Shown one piece after another: positions 39,487 through 49,018 of a DNA stretch of 64,000 nucleotides. Position 1 is the first letter of the stretch; the number at the start of each line of letters is the position of its first letter. The translations under genes were made by a program, and so were the position numbers. Origin of the DNA: Mycobacterium sp. 3519A. GTDB lineage: Bacteria; Actinomycetota; Actinomycetes; Mycobacteriales; Mycobacteriaceae. The notes below the pieces were generated by a model that was given only the letters and a program-made list of their open reading frames with translations, did not search any database and was not told the DNA's origin. The DNA is taken from assembly GCF_900240945.1 (NCBI RefSeq), contig NZ_OESG01000013.1, positions 744,001 to 808,000 of the forward strand, written 5' to 3'.

Positions 39487-40430
39487 CGGCTGGATTTCTG
39501 CGCCAGCAGCGACACGAACTCGTATGCCAGGTACGCCGCGGCGATGCCGGTGATCTCGGCGTGGTCATAGGCGGGCGCGACCTCGACGATCTCCGCGCCC
39601 ACGAGGTTGAGCCCCTCGAAACCACGTACCAACCCCAGCAATTCGCGACTGGACAGCCCGCCGATCTCGGGGGTGCCGGTAGCGGGGGCGTGCGCAGGGT
39701 CGAGCACGTCGATGTCGATCGACACGTACAGCGGATGGTCGCCGATGGTCTCCCGCAGCTGCTCGACGACGTCGTCGACGGTGCGTTTCTGGAACGCCGA
39801 GCAGTGCACGATGGTGAAGCCCAGTTCCGCATCGTCGTCGAGGTCGTCGGGGGTGTACAACGCCCCGCGGATACCGACGTGCGCGCTGTGGCCCGCGACG
39901 AACAGGCCTTCCTCCGCGGCGCGCCGGAACGGTGTGCCGTGCGTCAGCGGCGCGTCGAAATACGTATCCCAGGTGTCGAGGTGGGCGTCGAAGTGCACCA
40001 ACGCCACCGGCCCGTAGCGGCGATGGTGGGCGCGCAGCAGCGGGTAGGCGATGGTGTGGTCGCCGCCAAGGCTGACGATCTTGGCGCCGCTGTCGATGAG
40101 CGCCGACGCATGTTCTTCGATCTGGCGTACTGCGGTCGCAATGTCGTACGGCGTGCAGGCGATATCGCCGGCGTCGACCACTTGCTGGCTCGCGAACGGG
40201 GACACGTCCAACGCCGGGTTGTACGGCCGCAGCACCCGGGAACACTGCCGAATGTGGGAGGGGCCGAAGCGGGCGCCGGGCCGGTAGCTGACACCGGCGT
40301 CGAACGGGATGCCCACGACGGCAACGTCATAGCTGTCGACGTCCTCGATTCTCGGCAGCCGCCCGAAGGTTGTCAGCCCTGCGTACCGGGGTACCACACG
40401 GCCGTCGACCGGCCCGATCGGTTCACTCAT
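39483..40430 (-). CDS. agmatinase/guanidinobutyrase-type ureohydrolase
   Basis: A 315-aa arginase-family enzyme that should split a guanidino compound into urea and an amine or amino acid. The binuclear Mn ligands are in [20 protein letters not shown] and [19 protein letters not shown]. The N-terminus ([22 protein letters not shown]) is that of SpeB-like agmatinases. Agmatine and 4-guanidinobutyrate are both plausible. It is fourth in the PucR-divergent operon and overlaps both neighbours by four bases. Confidence 0.92.
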   Translation of the reverse strand: MSEPIGPVDGRVVPRYAGLTTFGRLPRIEDVDSYDVAVVGIPFDAGVSYRPGARFGPSHIRQCSRVLRPYNPALDVSPFASQQVVDAGDIACTPYDIATAVRQIEEHASALIDSGAKIVSLGGDHTIAYPLLRAHHRRYGPVALVHFDAHLDTWDTYFDAPLTHGTPFRRAAEEGLFVAGHSAHVGIRGALYTPDDLDDDAELGFTIVHCSAFQKRTVDDVVEQLRETIGDHPLYVSIDIDVLDPAHAPATGTPEIGGLSSRELLGLVRGFEGLNLVGAEIVEVAPAYDHAEITGIAAAYLAYEFVSLLAQKSSR

Positions 40431-41191
40431 ACTCGACTCCTCGTCGTCCCGCCGTTCACCTGAATCGTCTGGCCCACCAACGCGCCAAGGTCTTTGCGCG
40501 CCAGCAGCGCTACTGCAGAAGCGATTTCGTCAGGCCTTCCGATCCTTCCGATCGGTATGCCGCGGCTGTATTCCTCGTGCATCTCGGCCAAACTCACCTT
40601 CGCGTTGTCGGCGTCCACCTGTAGTTGCGGGGTGTCGATCACCCCGGGCGCGACAGCGTTGACGGTGATGTTCTCGGGAGCCAGTTCTCGCCCAAGGGTT
40701 TTCGTCAACGCGATCAGTCCCGCCTTCGAGGCAGAATAGGCGCTGGATTCCGGCCACCCGGTGACACCCCATTCCGAGGCGATGATCACGATGTTGCCGC
40801 CACCGGTCCTGCGCATGCCTGCCAGCACCGCCTGAATCAGGTAGACCGTGCCGGTGAGGTTCGTGTCGATGACCTTCCACCAGTCCTGTTCGTCGTGCTC
40901 GACGAACGGCGCCATGGTCATGTAAGCGGCATTGCACACCAGGATGTCGATCGGTCCGTGGGTGGTTTCGGCGGCGCCGACGAGGCGCTTGACCGCGTCG
41001 GGGTCCGAAATGTCGCCGACTGCTGGGAAACCTCTGGTTTCGGCGACTACGGCGCTCATCCGCTCATCGTGTGTGAGCCCGTTGACGCCGACGGTGGCGC
41101 CGTCGCGCGACAGTCTGCGCGCGATCGCCGCGCCGATCCCCTGGGTGGCGCCGGTGACCAGCGCGATGCGTCCTTGCTGTGGGCCTGCCAT
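40427..41191 (-). CDS. short-chain dehydrogenase/reductase (first of two)
   Basis: A 254-aa classical SDR. The cofactor motif is [15 protein letters not shown], the active-site serine region [10 protein letters not shown] and the catalytic [13 protein letters not shown]. It ends [12 protein letters not shown]. It probably oxidises or reduces an alcohol/ketone intermediate of the operon pathway. The two SDRs of this operon differ enough to have separate substrates. It overlaps the ureohydrolase start by four bases. Confidence 0.92.
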   Translation of the reverse strand: MAGPQQGRIALVTGATQGIGAAIARRLSRDGATVGVNGLTHDERMSAVVAETRGFPAVGDISDPDAVKRLVGAAETTHGPIDILVCNAAYMTMAPFVEHDEQDWWKVIDTNLTGTVYLIQAVLAGMRRTGGGNIVIIASEWGVTGWPESSAYSASKAGLIALTKTLGRELAPENITVNAVAPGVIDTPQLQVDADNAKVSLAEMHEEYSRGIPIGRIGRPDEIASAVALLARKDLGALVGQTIQVNGGTTRSRV

Positions 41192-41192
41192 C

Positions 41193-41864
41193 TCAGATCA
41201 CCGCCCCGCCGTTGGGCGAGAGGACTTCGCCGACGAAGAAGTCGGCGTCGTCAGTCAGCAGGAATCGCACGACTTCGGCGATCTCGTCGGGTCTGGTCAG
41301 CCGCCGGTTGGGGATCGTGGCCAGGTAATCCGGTGCGCGCCACGGCGAGTCGGCGTCCAACAGCGGGGTGTCGGTGGGGCCCGGTGCGACAGCGTTGACG
41401 CGGACACCGCGACCCGCGACCTCGGCCGCGAGGCTACGCACCAATCCGATGATCGCGCCCTTGGCCGCCGCGTAGTGCGCGTCACCGTCGCCGCCGCCGA
41501 TCGCCAACTCGGACGCGATCGCGACGATCGAGCCGCGGCCGCGGTCGAGCATCGACGGCAGCACGCTGCGGGTGATGTTGCGCAGCCCGCCGAGGTGGAC
41601 ACGCAGCATGCGGTGCAGCTGCTGGCCGGTGATGTCCGCGATCGGGATCATCTCGTAGTGGCCTGCCGCGGACACGACGGCGTCGACCGGCCCGATCTCG
41701 TCGACAACGCGCGCCACCGCGGTCGCGTCGGATACGTCGACGACATACGTTGCGGCCGAATCGATGTCGAGACCGGCCACGGTATAGCCGTCGTTCGTCA
41801 GCGCTGCGGTGACGGCGGCCCCGATCCCGGAAGCCGACCCGGTGACGATGGCGGTGGGAGTCAC
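41193..41864 (-). CDS. short-chain dehydrogenase/reductase (second of two)
   Basis: A 223-aa SDR starting at GTG 41864, which overlaps the permease stop (GTGA). The cofactor motif is TGSASGIGAAVTAAL, and the catalytic region IVAIASELAIGG with HYAAAKGAIIGLV (Tyr and Lys present). Compact, with a short second strand (LDIDSAATYVVDVSD). A much longer in-frame reading to 43076 runs antisense-free through the permease gene in another frame and is not real. Follows the permease and precedes the other SDR by one base. Confidence 0.9.
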   Translation of the reverse strand: MTPTAIVTGSASGIGAAVTAALTNDGYTVAGLDIDSAATYVVDVSDATAVARVVDEIGPVDAVVSAAGHYEMIPIADITGQQLHRMLRVHLGGLRNITRSVLPSMLDRGRGSIVAIASELAIGGGDGDAHYAAAKGAIIGLVRSLAAEVAGRGVRVNAVAPGPTDTPLLDADSPWRAPDYLATIPNRRLTRPDEIAEVVRFLLTDDADFFVGEVLSPNGGAVI

Positions 41865-43315
41865 GAAGCGTCGGCGCCCAGTCGATGGGCGATCGGATCC
41901 TCCATGCGGTTGCGCACCGTCAGGAAGATGGCCAGTCCGATCACCGCGAGCGCCGCGGTCGTCAACACGCTGGCCCAGTTGATGTACCACGGCTGGTCCG
42001 GCTGCGTACGCGGCCAGGCGACGTTGACGGTCTCGAAGATGATCCACAACGAGGCCAGATACGTCACTGGCGCGCCCCACCGGCCGAGGTTGAACGGTCC
42101 CGGCCGCCACTTGCCGGTCAGCCGCGCGATCGCGGCACCGATCACCGGAACACCGAACGCGATGTAGAACCCGATGATGTTGAAGTTCACCAGCACGTTG
42201 TAGAACTTCGTGCCCGCGAGCAGAACGAACACGACGGCGACGACCCCGGTGAGCGCGATGGCGTAGACGGGCAGCCGTTCGGGGCCTGCCAGTCCGCCGA
42301 GAATCTTCGAACCGGGCAGAGCGCGATCGCGCGCAGCGCCCCAGATGCAGCGCGACACCGCGGCCTGCACCGCGAGAAAGCTTGACACGAAACCGATCAC
42401 GAACATGGCCAGCAGTGGTTTGGTGATGCCCGCGCCGAGGTGGGCGGTCAGGGTGTCGGCCACCACGTCGCCCGACTGCGACTGCACCACCGAGGTGAGA
42501 TTGGGGATGGACAGGATCAGCGCCGCACTGGAGAACATCACCACCAGGCCGACGAGCAGCAGCGCCAAGATGATCGCCTTGGGCACATTGCGTTCCGGTT
42601 TGTCGACCTCCTCGGCGATTGAGCCTGCGGCCTCGAACCCGAGGAAGGACCAGCCGACGTAGGCGATCGCGAGCAGCATCGGACCGGATGTCCACGCCTC
42701 GGCGCCGGGAATGCCCGCACTGGAGAACAGCACCGAGAACGGGTTCTCTCGATAGAACAGCAGCAAGATCGTGCCGAGGCCGAGCGACCCGACGATCTCG
42801 CACGTAATGCTCACCGCGACAACGATCTTCAGGCCCTGGCGGCCGATCATGTTGATCAGCGTGCTGGCGGCGATGATGCAGATGGCGACCACGGCGATCT
42901 GCCAACGATCGGGTTGCGCGACCCCGAAGATCTGCAACAGGAAGCCGCTGGCGGCGTACGACAGCGTGCCGAGGGCCAGCGTCAGGCCCCACATGTACGC
43001 CCATGCGGCGGCCCAGCCCCAGCTGGCACCGCGGACGTGGCGCGACCATTGGTAGACGCTGCCCGCGTACGGCCATCGCGAGGCCAGCTCGCCGAACACC
43101 GCCGCGACCAGCAGCTGACCGATGAGCACGATCGGGAAGGCCCAGAAGAACTTCGGCCCTGCGGCGAACAGCCCGAGCGTGAAGATCGCGTAGACCGCGG
43201 CGATCGGTGACACGTCGGCGAACGCAAGTGACAGCGCCGATCGGAAGCTGAAGCCGCGCAGCAGCTGCGGCGGACGGTCGTCTGAAGCTGGTTGGGTGTC
43301 CAGCGGCTGGGCCAT
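41861..43315 (-). CDS. APC-family amino acid/amine permease
   Basis: A 484-aa transporter with about twelve membrane helices. The N-terminus FSFRSALSLAFADVSPIAAVY and GELASRWPYAGSVYQWSRHV are typical of the APC amino acid-choline-GABA type. SFLGFEAAGSIAEEVDKPERNVPKAI is the conserved loop. It is first in a five-gene operon with a ureohydrolase, which points to an amine or guanidino substrate. Divergent from the PucR regulator, 249 bases apart. Confidence 0.92.
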   Translation of the reverse strand: MAQPLDTQPASDDRPPQLLRGFSFRSALSLAFADVSPIAAVYAIFTLGLFAAGPKFFWAFPIVLIGQLLVAAVFGELASRWPYAGSVYQWSRHVRGASWGWAAAWAYMWGLTLALGTLSYAASGFLLQIFGVAQPDRWQIAVVAICIIAASTLINMIGRQGLKIVVAVSITCEIVGSLGLGTILLLFYRENPFSVLFSSAGIPGAEAWTSGPMLLAIAYVGWSFLGFEAAGSIAEEVDKPERNVPKAIILALLLVGLVVMFSSAALILSIPNLTSVVQSQSGDVVADTLTAHLGAGITKPLLAMFVIGFVSSFLAVQAAVSRCIWGAARDRALPGSKILGGLAGPERLPVYAIALTGVVAVVFVLLAGTKFYNVLVNFNIIGFYIAFGVPVIGAAIARLTGKWRPGPFNLGRWGAPVTYLASLWIIFETVNVAWPRTQPDQPWYINWASVLTTAALAVIGLAIFLTVRNRMEDPIAHRLGADAS

Positions 43316-43407
43316 AGCGCCTCCCGTGGTCAGTGGTATTGAGGCATCACTGTGGGCTTGTCGCCGCGCGAACAGAAGTAGATGTTCGTACAGAGGAAGT
43401 GCTGAAA

Positions 43408-43425
43408 GTTAGATGATGATCTAAC
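43408..43425. promoter_or_regulatory. inverted repeat in permease-pucR gap
   Basis: GTTAGAT and ATCTAAC face each other around GATG in the divergent promoter region. It is a candidate operator for the PucR protein or another regulator. Perfect seven-base arms are seen; function is inferred. Confidence 0.45.
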
Positions 43426-43564
43426 GTTGATCGGTGCAGTGCCGAGGTTCCGATCCCATCAACCGTCGCGCATACGACCTGAACAGGCGGTTTCGGTGGC
43501 GAACCGAGTCGCAACAGCCACGTAACCGCACATTGCGGCGACGTGAACTTCCCGGGAGGCGCTG

Positions 43565-45064
43565 ATGGTCTATCGCGTCGCGGATCTGGTCGACACCCCG
43601 CATCTGCGCGTCCAGGTGCGCGCCGGGGCCGCCGGTTTGGACCGACCGGTCTCATGGGCGCAGACCTCCGACCTCGAGGAGCCGTGGTCGTACCTGGCCG
43701 GCGGCGAGTTGCTGATGAAGAACGGGCAGACGCTGCCCGAGTCGGCCCGCGGTCAGACCGCGTTGATCAGAGGCCTGGCGGAGAAGGGGATGTGCGGTCT
43801 GGTGATCGGGTTGGACGCGGCCACCCCCGAACTCACCCCGGCGGCGATCGCATTGGCCGACCAGTTGCGCTTCCCCGTCATGGTGGTGCCGTACTCGATC
43901 GGCTTCGGCGCCATCGGGCGCGCGGTGGCCGACGCTGACGCCGACAGTGGACGGGTCGTCACCACCGAACGCGTGTACAACGTCATCCGGCAGTCGGTGA
44001 CCCAGTCCACGCGGTCAAACGTGTTCAGCCAGTTGGGCCGTGACCTGTCCTGCCGACTGGCAGTGCTCGACGCGGCCACCGGGGAGGTGGCCCTCGACGG
44101 CTCCAAACCGGTACCCGGACAGTTGCGTCGCGCCGTCATCGACGAAATCGCGGAACGGCGAGGCGCGGTGCCCGGCGTTCTGCACGTCACGGCCGAAGGC
44201 ACCCGGGCGCTGGTGGTCGAAGTGCCGGACGAGGAGCCGACCGTGCTTGTCACCTATGACTTCCACGGTCCCGCAATCGATCTCGTTCACCTGCAGCACC
44301 GCGCATCGGCGGTGGCGGTGCTGCTCGCGCAACAGAACGTGCGACTCGAACACGAACGACGCATCGGCGCTGAGGTGATGGCCCAACTGTGCGACGGCAG
44401 GATGACCGCGCGGGAGGCCGACCGGGAACTGGCGGAGCGGGGGCTCAAGGCGTCGGACTGTTCGATAGTGGCGGCGGGCGGCGTGCTGCCCGCCGGTGAG
44501 CGGCAACTGCACCTCAACCTCGGTCGACGATCCGTGCCGCATCTGCTGCTGCGGCGCGGCGACCTGCTGTATGCGCTGATGCCCGTCACCGATCAGTCGT
44601 TGGCCGCGCTGCGCCAGCGACTCGGCGCTGCGGCCACGGTGGGGATCAGCGAGCCGCTCGCCAGACCGGGCCGCGCCCCGACGGCGGTGCGGGAGGCGAC
44701 ATGGGCCGCGCGCGTCGCCGAGACGGCGCCCGACCGCATTGCACGGTTCGCCGACGCGACGATGTTCTCCGTGCTGCGAGACACCGACGAGGCGCAAGTG
44801 GTCGTCGACCGGGTGCTCGGCCCGCTGATCGGTTATGACGCGCGACACTCCGCCGAGATGGTCAAGACGTTGGACACCTTTTTGCGGTGCGACAGATCCT
44901 GGGTGCAGACGGCGGCGGCGCTGAACGTCCATCGGCAGACCGTGGTGTACCGCATTCAGCGCATCGAGCAGATCACCGGCCGCCCGATCTCCGAGACGGC
45001 GGCCATCGCCGAGTTCTGGCTGGCGTTGCGGGCGCGCGACCTGCTGGCGTCGCCACGTCCGTAG
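43565..45064 (+). CDS. PucR-family transcriptional regulator
   Basis: A 499-aa protein in the usual three parts: N-terminal PucR domain (YRVADLVDTPHLRVQVRAG to about residue 125), a central CdaR GGDEF-like region, and a C-terminal helix-turn-helix (TLDTFLRCDRSWVQTAAALNVHRQTVVYRIQ's core near 440-470). PucR proteins sense purine, polyamine or amino acid metabolites and usually activate a neighbouring catabolic operon. The divergent permease-SDR-ureohydrolase operon is the evident target. guaA follows 29 bases on, probably under its own promoter. Confidence 0.93.
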   Translation: MVYRVADLVDTPHLRVQVRAGAAGLDRPVSWAQTSDLEEPWSYLAGGELLMKNGQTLPESARGQTALIRGLAEKGMCGLVIGLDAATPELTPAAIALADQLRFPVMVVPYSIGFGAIGRAVADADADSGRVVTTERVYNVIRQSVTQSTRSNVFSQLGRDLSCRLAVLDAATGEVALDGSKPVPGQLRRAVIDEIAERRGAVPGVLHVTAEGTRALVVEVPDEEPTVLVTYDFHGPAIDLVHLQHRASAVAVLLAQQNVRLEHERRIGAEVMAQLCDGRMTAREADRELAERGLKASDCSIVAAGGVLPAGERQLHLNLGRRSVPHLLLRRGDLLYALMPVTDQSLAALRQRLGAAATVGISEPLARPGRAPTAVREATWAARVAETAPDRIARFADATMFSVLRDTDEAQVVVDRVLGPLIGYDARHSAEMVKTLDTFLRCDRSWVQTAAALNVHRQTVVYRIQRIEQITGRPISETAAIAEFWLALRARDLLASPRP

Positions 45065-45093
45065 CGCCTGCCGTCGCCAACTAGACTGACCCA

Positions 45094-46653
45094 GTGGAAT
45101 CAGCATCGCCCCGCCCCGTCCTGGTGGTCGACTTCGGCGCCCAGTACGCCCAGCTGATCGCCCGCCGCGTGCGTGAGGCACGGGTGTACTCGGAGGTCAT
45201 CCCGCACACCGCCAGCGTCGAGGACATCAAGGACAAGGACCCGCAGGCCATCGTGCTGTCCGGCGGGCCCGCCAGCGTGTACACCGATGGTGCGCCGCAA
45301 CTCAACCCGGCCGTGTTCGACCTCGGCGTTCCGGTGTTCGGCATCTGCTACGGCTTCCAGGCCATGGCGCAGGCGCTCGGCGGCACGGTCGCCAAGACCG
45401 GCACCAGTGAATACGGCCGCACCGAGCTGAATGTGTCTGGCGGACAACTGCATTCGGACCTGCCCGCGCGGCAGCCGGTGTGGATGAGCCACGGCGACGC
45501 GGTGACCGCCGCGCCCGACGGGTTCGACGTGGTGGCCACCAGCGCAGGCGCGCCGGTGGCGGCGTTCGAGAACAGGGCCCGTCGACTGGCCGGTGTGCAG
45601 TACCACCCCGAGGTGATGCACACCCCGCACGGTCAGCAGATCCTGAGCCGGTTCCTGCACGAGTTCGCCGGCATCGACGCATCCTGGACGCCCGCGAACA
45701 TCGCCGACTCGCTGGTCGAGCAGGTCCGCAACCAGATCGGCAACGGACGCGCGATCTGCGGACTGTCCGGTGGGGTGGACTCCGCGGTGGCCGCCGCGCT
45801 GGTGCAGCGGGCCATCGGTGACCGGCTGACCTGTGTGTTCGTCGACCACGGATTGCTGCGCGCCGGTGAGCGCGCCCAGGTGCAGCGCGACTTCGTCGCG
45901 GCCACCGGGGCCAACCTGGTCACCGTCGACGTGGCCGATAAGTTCCTCGAAGCGCTGTCCGGGGTCACCAATCCGGAAGGCAAGCGCAAGATCATCGGGC
46001 GCCAGTTCATCCGTGCGTTCGAAGGCGCGGTGCGCGACATCGTCGGCGACGGCGGCGGCGAGGTCGAGTTCCTGGTGCAGGGCACGCTGTATCCGGATGT
46101 GGTCGAGTCGGGCGGCGGCACCGGCACGGCCAACATCAAGAGCCATCACAATGTCGGCGGCCTGCCGGACGACCTGAAGTTCAAGCTCGTCGAGCCGCTG
46201 CGGCTGCTGTTCAAGGACGAGGTGCGCGCGGTGGGCCGCGAGCTCGGCCTGCCGGAGGAAATCGTTGCGCGCCAACCATTTCCGGGACCCGGGCTGGGTA
46301 TTCGGATCGTCGGTGAGGTCACTGCCGACCGACTCGATACGCTGCGCCGCGCCGACGCGATCGCCCGCGAGGAGTTGACGTCGGCGGGGCTGGACCACCA
46401 GATCTGGCAGTGCCCGGTGGTGCTGCTGGCCGACATCCGGTCCGTCGGCGTGCAGGGCGACGGCCGCACCTACGGACATCCGATCGTGTTGCGGCCGGTG
46501 TCCAGTGAGGACGCGATGACCGCCGACTGGACGCGGGTGCCTTACGAGGTGCTCGAACGCATCTCGACGCGCATCACGAACGAGGTGCCCGAGGTGAACC
46601 GGGTGGTGCTGGACATCACCAGCAAGCCGCCCGGCACCATCGAGTGGGAGTGA
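45094..46653 (+). CDS. guaA: GMP synthase (glutamine-hydrolysing)
   Basis: Aminates XMP to GMP, following GuaB2. The 519-aa protein has a class I amidotransferase domain ([11 protein letters not shown] with Cys85; [12 protein letters not shown] with the catalytic His). An ATP-pyrophosphatase domain follows with the P-loop [10 protein letters not shown] (about 228). The C-terminal dimerisation segment ends [11 protein letters not shown]. The GTG start is the conventional one. It converges with the MerR gene, only four bases apart. Confidence 0.98.
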   Translation: MESASPRPVLVVDFGAQYAQLIARRVREARVYSEVIPHTASVEDIKDKDPQAIVLSGGPASVYTDGAPQLNPAVFDLGVPVFGICYGFQAMAQALGGTVAKTGTSEYGRTELNVSGGQLHSDLPARQPVWMSHGDAVTAAPDGFDVVATSAGAPVAAFENRARRLAGVQYHPEVMHTPHGQQILSRFLHEFAGIDASWTPANIADSLVEQVRNQIGNGRAICGLSGGVDSAVAAALVQRAIGDRLTCVFVDHGLLRAGERAQVQRDFVAATGANLVTVDVADKFLEALSGVTNPEGKRKIIGRQFIRAFEGAVRDIVGDGGGEVEFLVQGTLYPDVVESGGGTGTANIKSHHNVGGLPDDLKFKLVEPLRLLFKDEVRAVGRELGLPEEIVARQPFPGPGLGIRIVGEVTADRLDTLRRADAIAREELTSAGLDHQIWQCPVVLLADIRSVGVQGDGRTYGHPIVLRPVSSEDAMTADWTRVPYEVLERISTRITNEVPEVNRVVLDITSKPPGTIEWE

Positions 46654-46657
46654 CTTT

Positions 46658-47557
46658 TTAGCGCGAGTCCTGCTCGCCGGGGTCGGCCGCCACGTAGTCG
46701 GCGAGGATCTGGCTGACCAGTTCCTCGATCGTCGACTCGATCGACGACGCCAGTGTCGCGGTGACCGCCGCCACCGCCTGCGTGCGGAACCGCACCAGCA
46801 TCGTGATCAACTCGGCGACTTCGGTGTCGTCGGGCAACCCGACGCCGGGTTTGATCCTGTCCTGCACATGCTCGGCGCCCGCCTGCACCAGGATCGCGCT
46901 GATCTGGTCGACCAGTGGCAGCACCTGCTCGTGGATGTCGATCAGCTTGTCGATGGATACCCCGTATTCGCGGATGTCGTTGAAGGCCTCGATCAGCTTG
47001 GGCCGCACCACGATTGCCTCGTCGTTCTCGATGCGGACCAGCCCCGAGCCGACCAGTCGATCGAAGGCGGCGTCGTCGTTGATCAGCCGCCGCGCCTGGG
47101 AAACCGGCATCGTCTGCGGCTTCTCCGCCGCCCAGGTGCCTGCGATCGCCGACTCGAGCCCGAGCACCGAACCCAGGTCCTTGCCCTGCTCCCACGCGCT
47201 GAGCATCTCGTGGACGTGGGCGATGTTGTAGCCGCGGTCGAGCAGCGACGTGATCAGCCGCAGCCGGGTCAGGTGCGTGTCGTTGAACAACGCGATCCGC
47301 CCGACGCGCAGCGGCGGGTGCAGCAGCCCCCGGTCACGGTAGACGCGGATGTTGCGGGTCGTGGTGCCCGCGAGCCGGGCCAGATCGTCGATGCGGTATT
47401 CGCCCGACGCCGCCACCCCGTGCGGATGCACCGCGGCGTCGAACAACTGCGATACGGCGGTTTCGATGACGTCGCGCGAACCACGCTGAACCCGGCGGCG
47501 CAGGCCCTTCAACACCGTCGAGATCGCGCCAGGCTGCTGGCGCGGACCGGCGGTCAT
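46658..47557 (-). CDS. MerR-family transcriptional regulator
   Basis: A 299-aa protein. A MerR winged HTH lies near residues 52-120 (YRIDDLARLAGTTTRNIRVYRDRGLLHPP, LRLITSLLDRGYNIAHVHEML), followed by a long helical effector region without metal-binding cysteines. The N-terminal 50 residues are an extension beyond the usual MerR start. It overlaps the stop of the monooxygenase gene by four bases, so it is the last gene of the lipase-SDR-di-iron-BVMO operon and probably regulates it. Confidence 0.88.
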   Translation of the reverse strand: MTAGPRQQPGAISTVLKGLRRRVQRGSRDVIETAVSQLFDAAVHPHGVAASGEYRIDDLARLAGTTTRNIRVYRDRGLLHPPLRVGRIALFNDTHLTRLRLITSLLDRGYNIAHVHEMLSAWEQGKDLGSVLGLESAIAGTWAAEKPQTMPVSQARRLINDDAAFDRLVGSGLVRIENDEAIVVRPKLIEAFNDIREYGVSIDKLIDIHEQVLPLVDQISAILVQAGAEHVQDRIKPGVGLPDDTEVAELITMLVRFRTQAVAAVTATLASSIESTIEELVSQILADYVAADPGEQDSR

Positions 47558-49017
47558 GCCACCGCGGCGTAATCGGTGTACCGGAAGTCCCGCATCTGAC
47601 GAAGATACTGCGTCGCAAAGCCCGGGTACATCGCCGCGTTGAAACCGTCGGCCGTCAGGTACCAGCTGCTGCAGCCCGACATCCACGTCGTCTTGGTCAG
47701 CCGCTTCTGAATCCGTTCGTTGTAGCGCCGCTGCACGTCGGCGCGCACGTCGAGGTAGCGCAGGTGTCGGCCGAGGATCGTGGTGATGCCGCGGACGGCG
47801 TAGTCGATCTGCCCCTCGACGTACACCAGCAGCGAGTTGTGCCCTGGACCGGAATTGGGTCCGGTCATGAAGAACAGGTTGGGGTAACCGTTGGCGTTGA
47901 TGCTCTTGTAGGCCTGCGCCCCGGTGGCCCACTCCTCGCGCAGCGAGCGTCCGCCGATGCCGAGGACCGGGTACGGCGGGCCGGTCAGGTGCACGTCATA
48001 GCCGGTGGCGAAGACGATGCAGTCGAGGTGATGCTCGATCCCGTCGCTGGTGCGGATGCCGACCGGACTGATGGTGGCGATCGGCCAGTCGATGAGTTTG
48101 CAGTTGTCCCGTTGCAGCGCCGGGTAATAGTCGCTGGACACCAGCATCCGTTTGCACCCCGGTGTGAAATCCGGTGTCAGCTGGCGGCGCAACCACGGGT
48201 CCTTGACCTGACGGTGCAGGTGCGCCTTGCCCAGCCGGGCCACCAAACCGGTGAGCGGGGTGTCCCACACCAGTGCGGTCGCCGAGATCTCGTGCCCCCA
48301 GAACAATGCCTGTCGGGCAAGCTCCTGTGCCGCAGGCACTTTCGCGAACAACGCCTGGGCGGCGGTGGGCATGGCGGTGTCGAGGCGGGGCAGCACCCAG
48401 CCGGGTGTGCGCTGGAAGACCTTGACGAAGTCGGCCTTCTCGACGAGTTCGGGGATGATCTGCACCGCGCTCGCGCCGGTGCCGATGACCGCGACCCGCT
48501 TCCCGGCGAAGTCGTAGTCGTGATCCCAACGGGCGCTGTGGATCTTGTGCCCCCGATAGGTGTAAAGACCGCGGATGGCCGGCCAGTCGTGGTCGGGCAG
48601 CGGGCCGGATGCCAGCACGACGGTGCGAGCATGAAAAGTAGTGGAGCGCTTGCCTTTCGCCCGCACCGTCCACACGCCGTCGGCCTCGTCGAACTCCAAG
48701 CCGGTGACCTCCACACCGAACCGGATGCGACGCCGCAGGTCGTGCGCGTCGACCATGTCCTCGATGTGCTGGCGGATCTCCTCGGCAGGGGAGTACGCGC
48801 GTGACCACGCCGGGTTCTGCACGAACGAGAACGAATACAGCAGCGACGGAATATCGCATGCCGCACCGGGATAGGTGTTGTCACGCCAGGTGCCGCCGAC
48901 GCGGTCGCTGCGGTCGACGATGACAACGTCGTCCACACCGGCCTGGATCAGCTTGATCGCCGCGCCGATGCCGGTGAATCCGGCGCCGACGATCAGGGTG
49001 TCGTGTGGTGCGGTCAT
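47554..49017 (-). CDS. Baeyer-Villiger-type flavin monooxygenase
   Basis: A 487-aa flavoprotein monooxygenase. The FAD motif is LIVGAGFTGIGAAIKL, the NADPH motif VAVIGTGASAVQIIPEL. The fingerprint YRGHKIHSARWDHD lies between them and fits the BVMO F-x-G-x3-H-x3-W pattern with Tyr in the first place. MymA/EthA-like proteins have the same layout and insert oxygen next to ketones or activate thioamides. It is followed by the MerR gene and preceded by the di-iron gene, one base away. Confidence 0.92.
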   Translation of the reverse strand: MTAPHDTLIVGAGFTGIGAAIKLIQAGVDDVVIVDRSDRVGGTWRDNTYPGAACDIPSLLYSFSFVQNPAWSRAYSPAEEIRQHIEDMVDAHDLRRRIRFGVEVTGLEFDEADGVWTVRAKGKRSTTFHARTVVLASGPLPDHDWPAIRGLYTYRGHKIHSARWDHDYDFAGKRVAVIGTGASAVQIIPELVEKADFVKVFQRTPGWVLPRLDTAMPTAAQALFAKVPAAQELARQALFWGHEISATALVWDTPLTGLVARLGKAHLHRQVKDPWLRRQLTPDFTPGCKRMLVSSDYYPALQRDNCKLIDWPIATISPVGIRTSDGIEHHLDCIVFATGYDVHLTGPPYPVLGIGGRSLREEWATGAQAYKSINANGYPNLFFMTGPNSGPGHNSLLVYVEGQIDYAVRGITTILGRHLRYLDVRADVQRRYNERIQKRLTKTTWMSGCSSWYLTADGFNAAMYPGFATQYLRQMRDFRYTDYAAVA

Positions 49018-49018
49018 G

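Noticed and set aside
41193..43076. SDR read as a 627-aa fusion
   Set aside because: The N-terminal two thirds run out of frame through the APC permease gene and have no domain. The GTG at 41864 gives a normal SDR with a four-base overlap.
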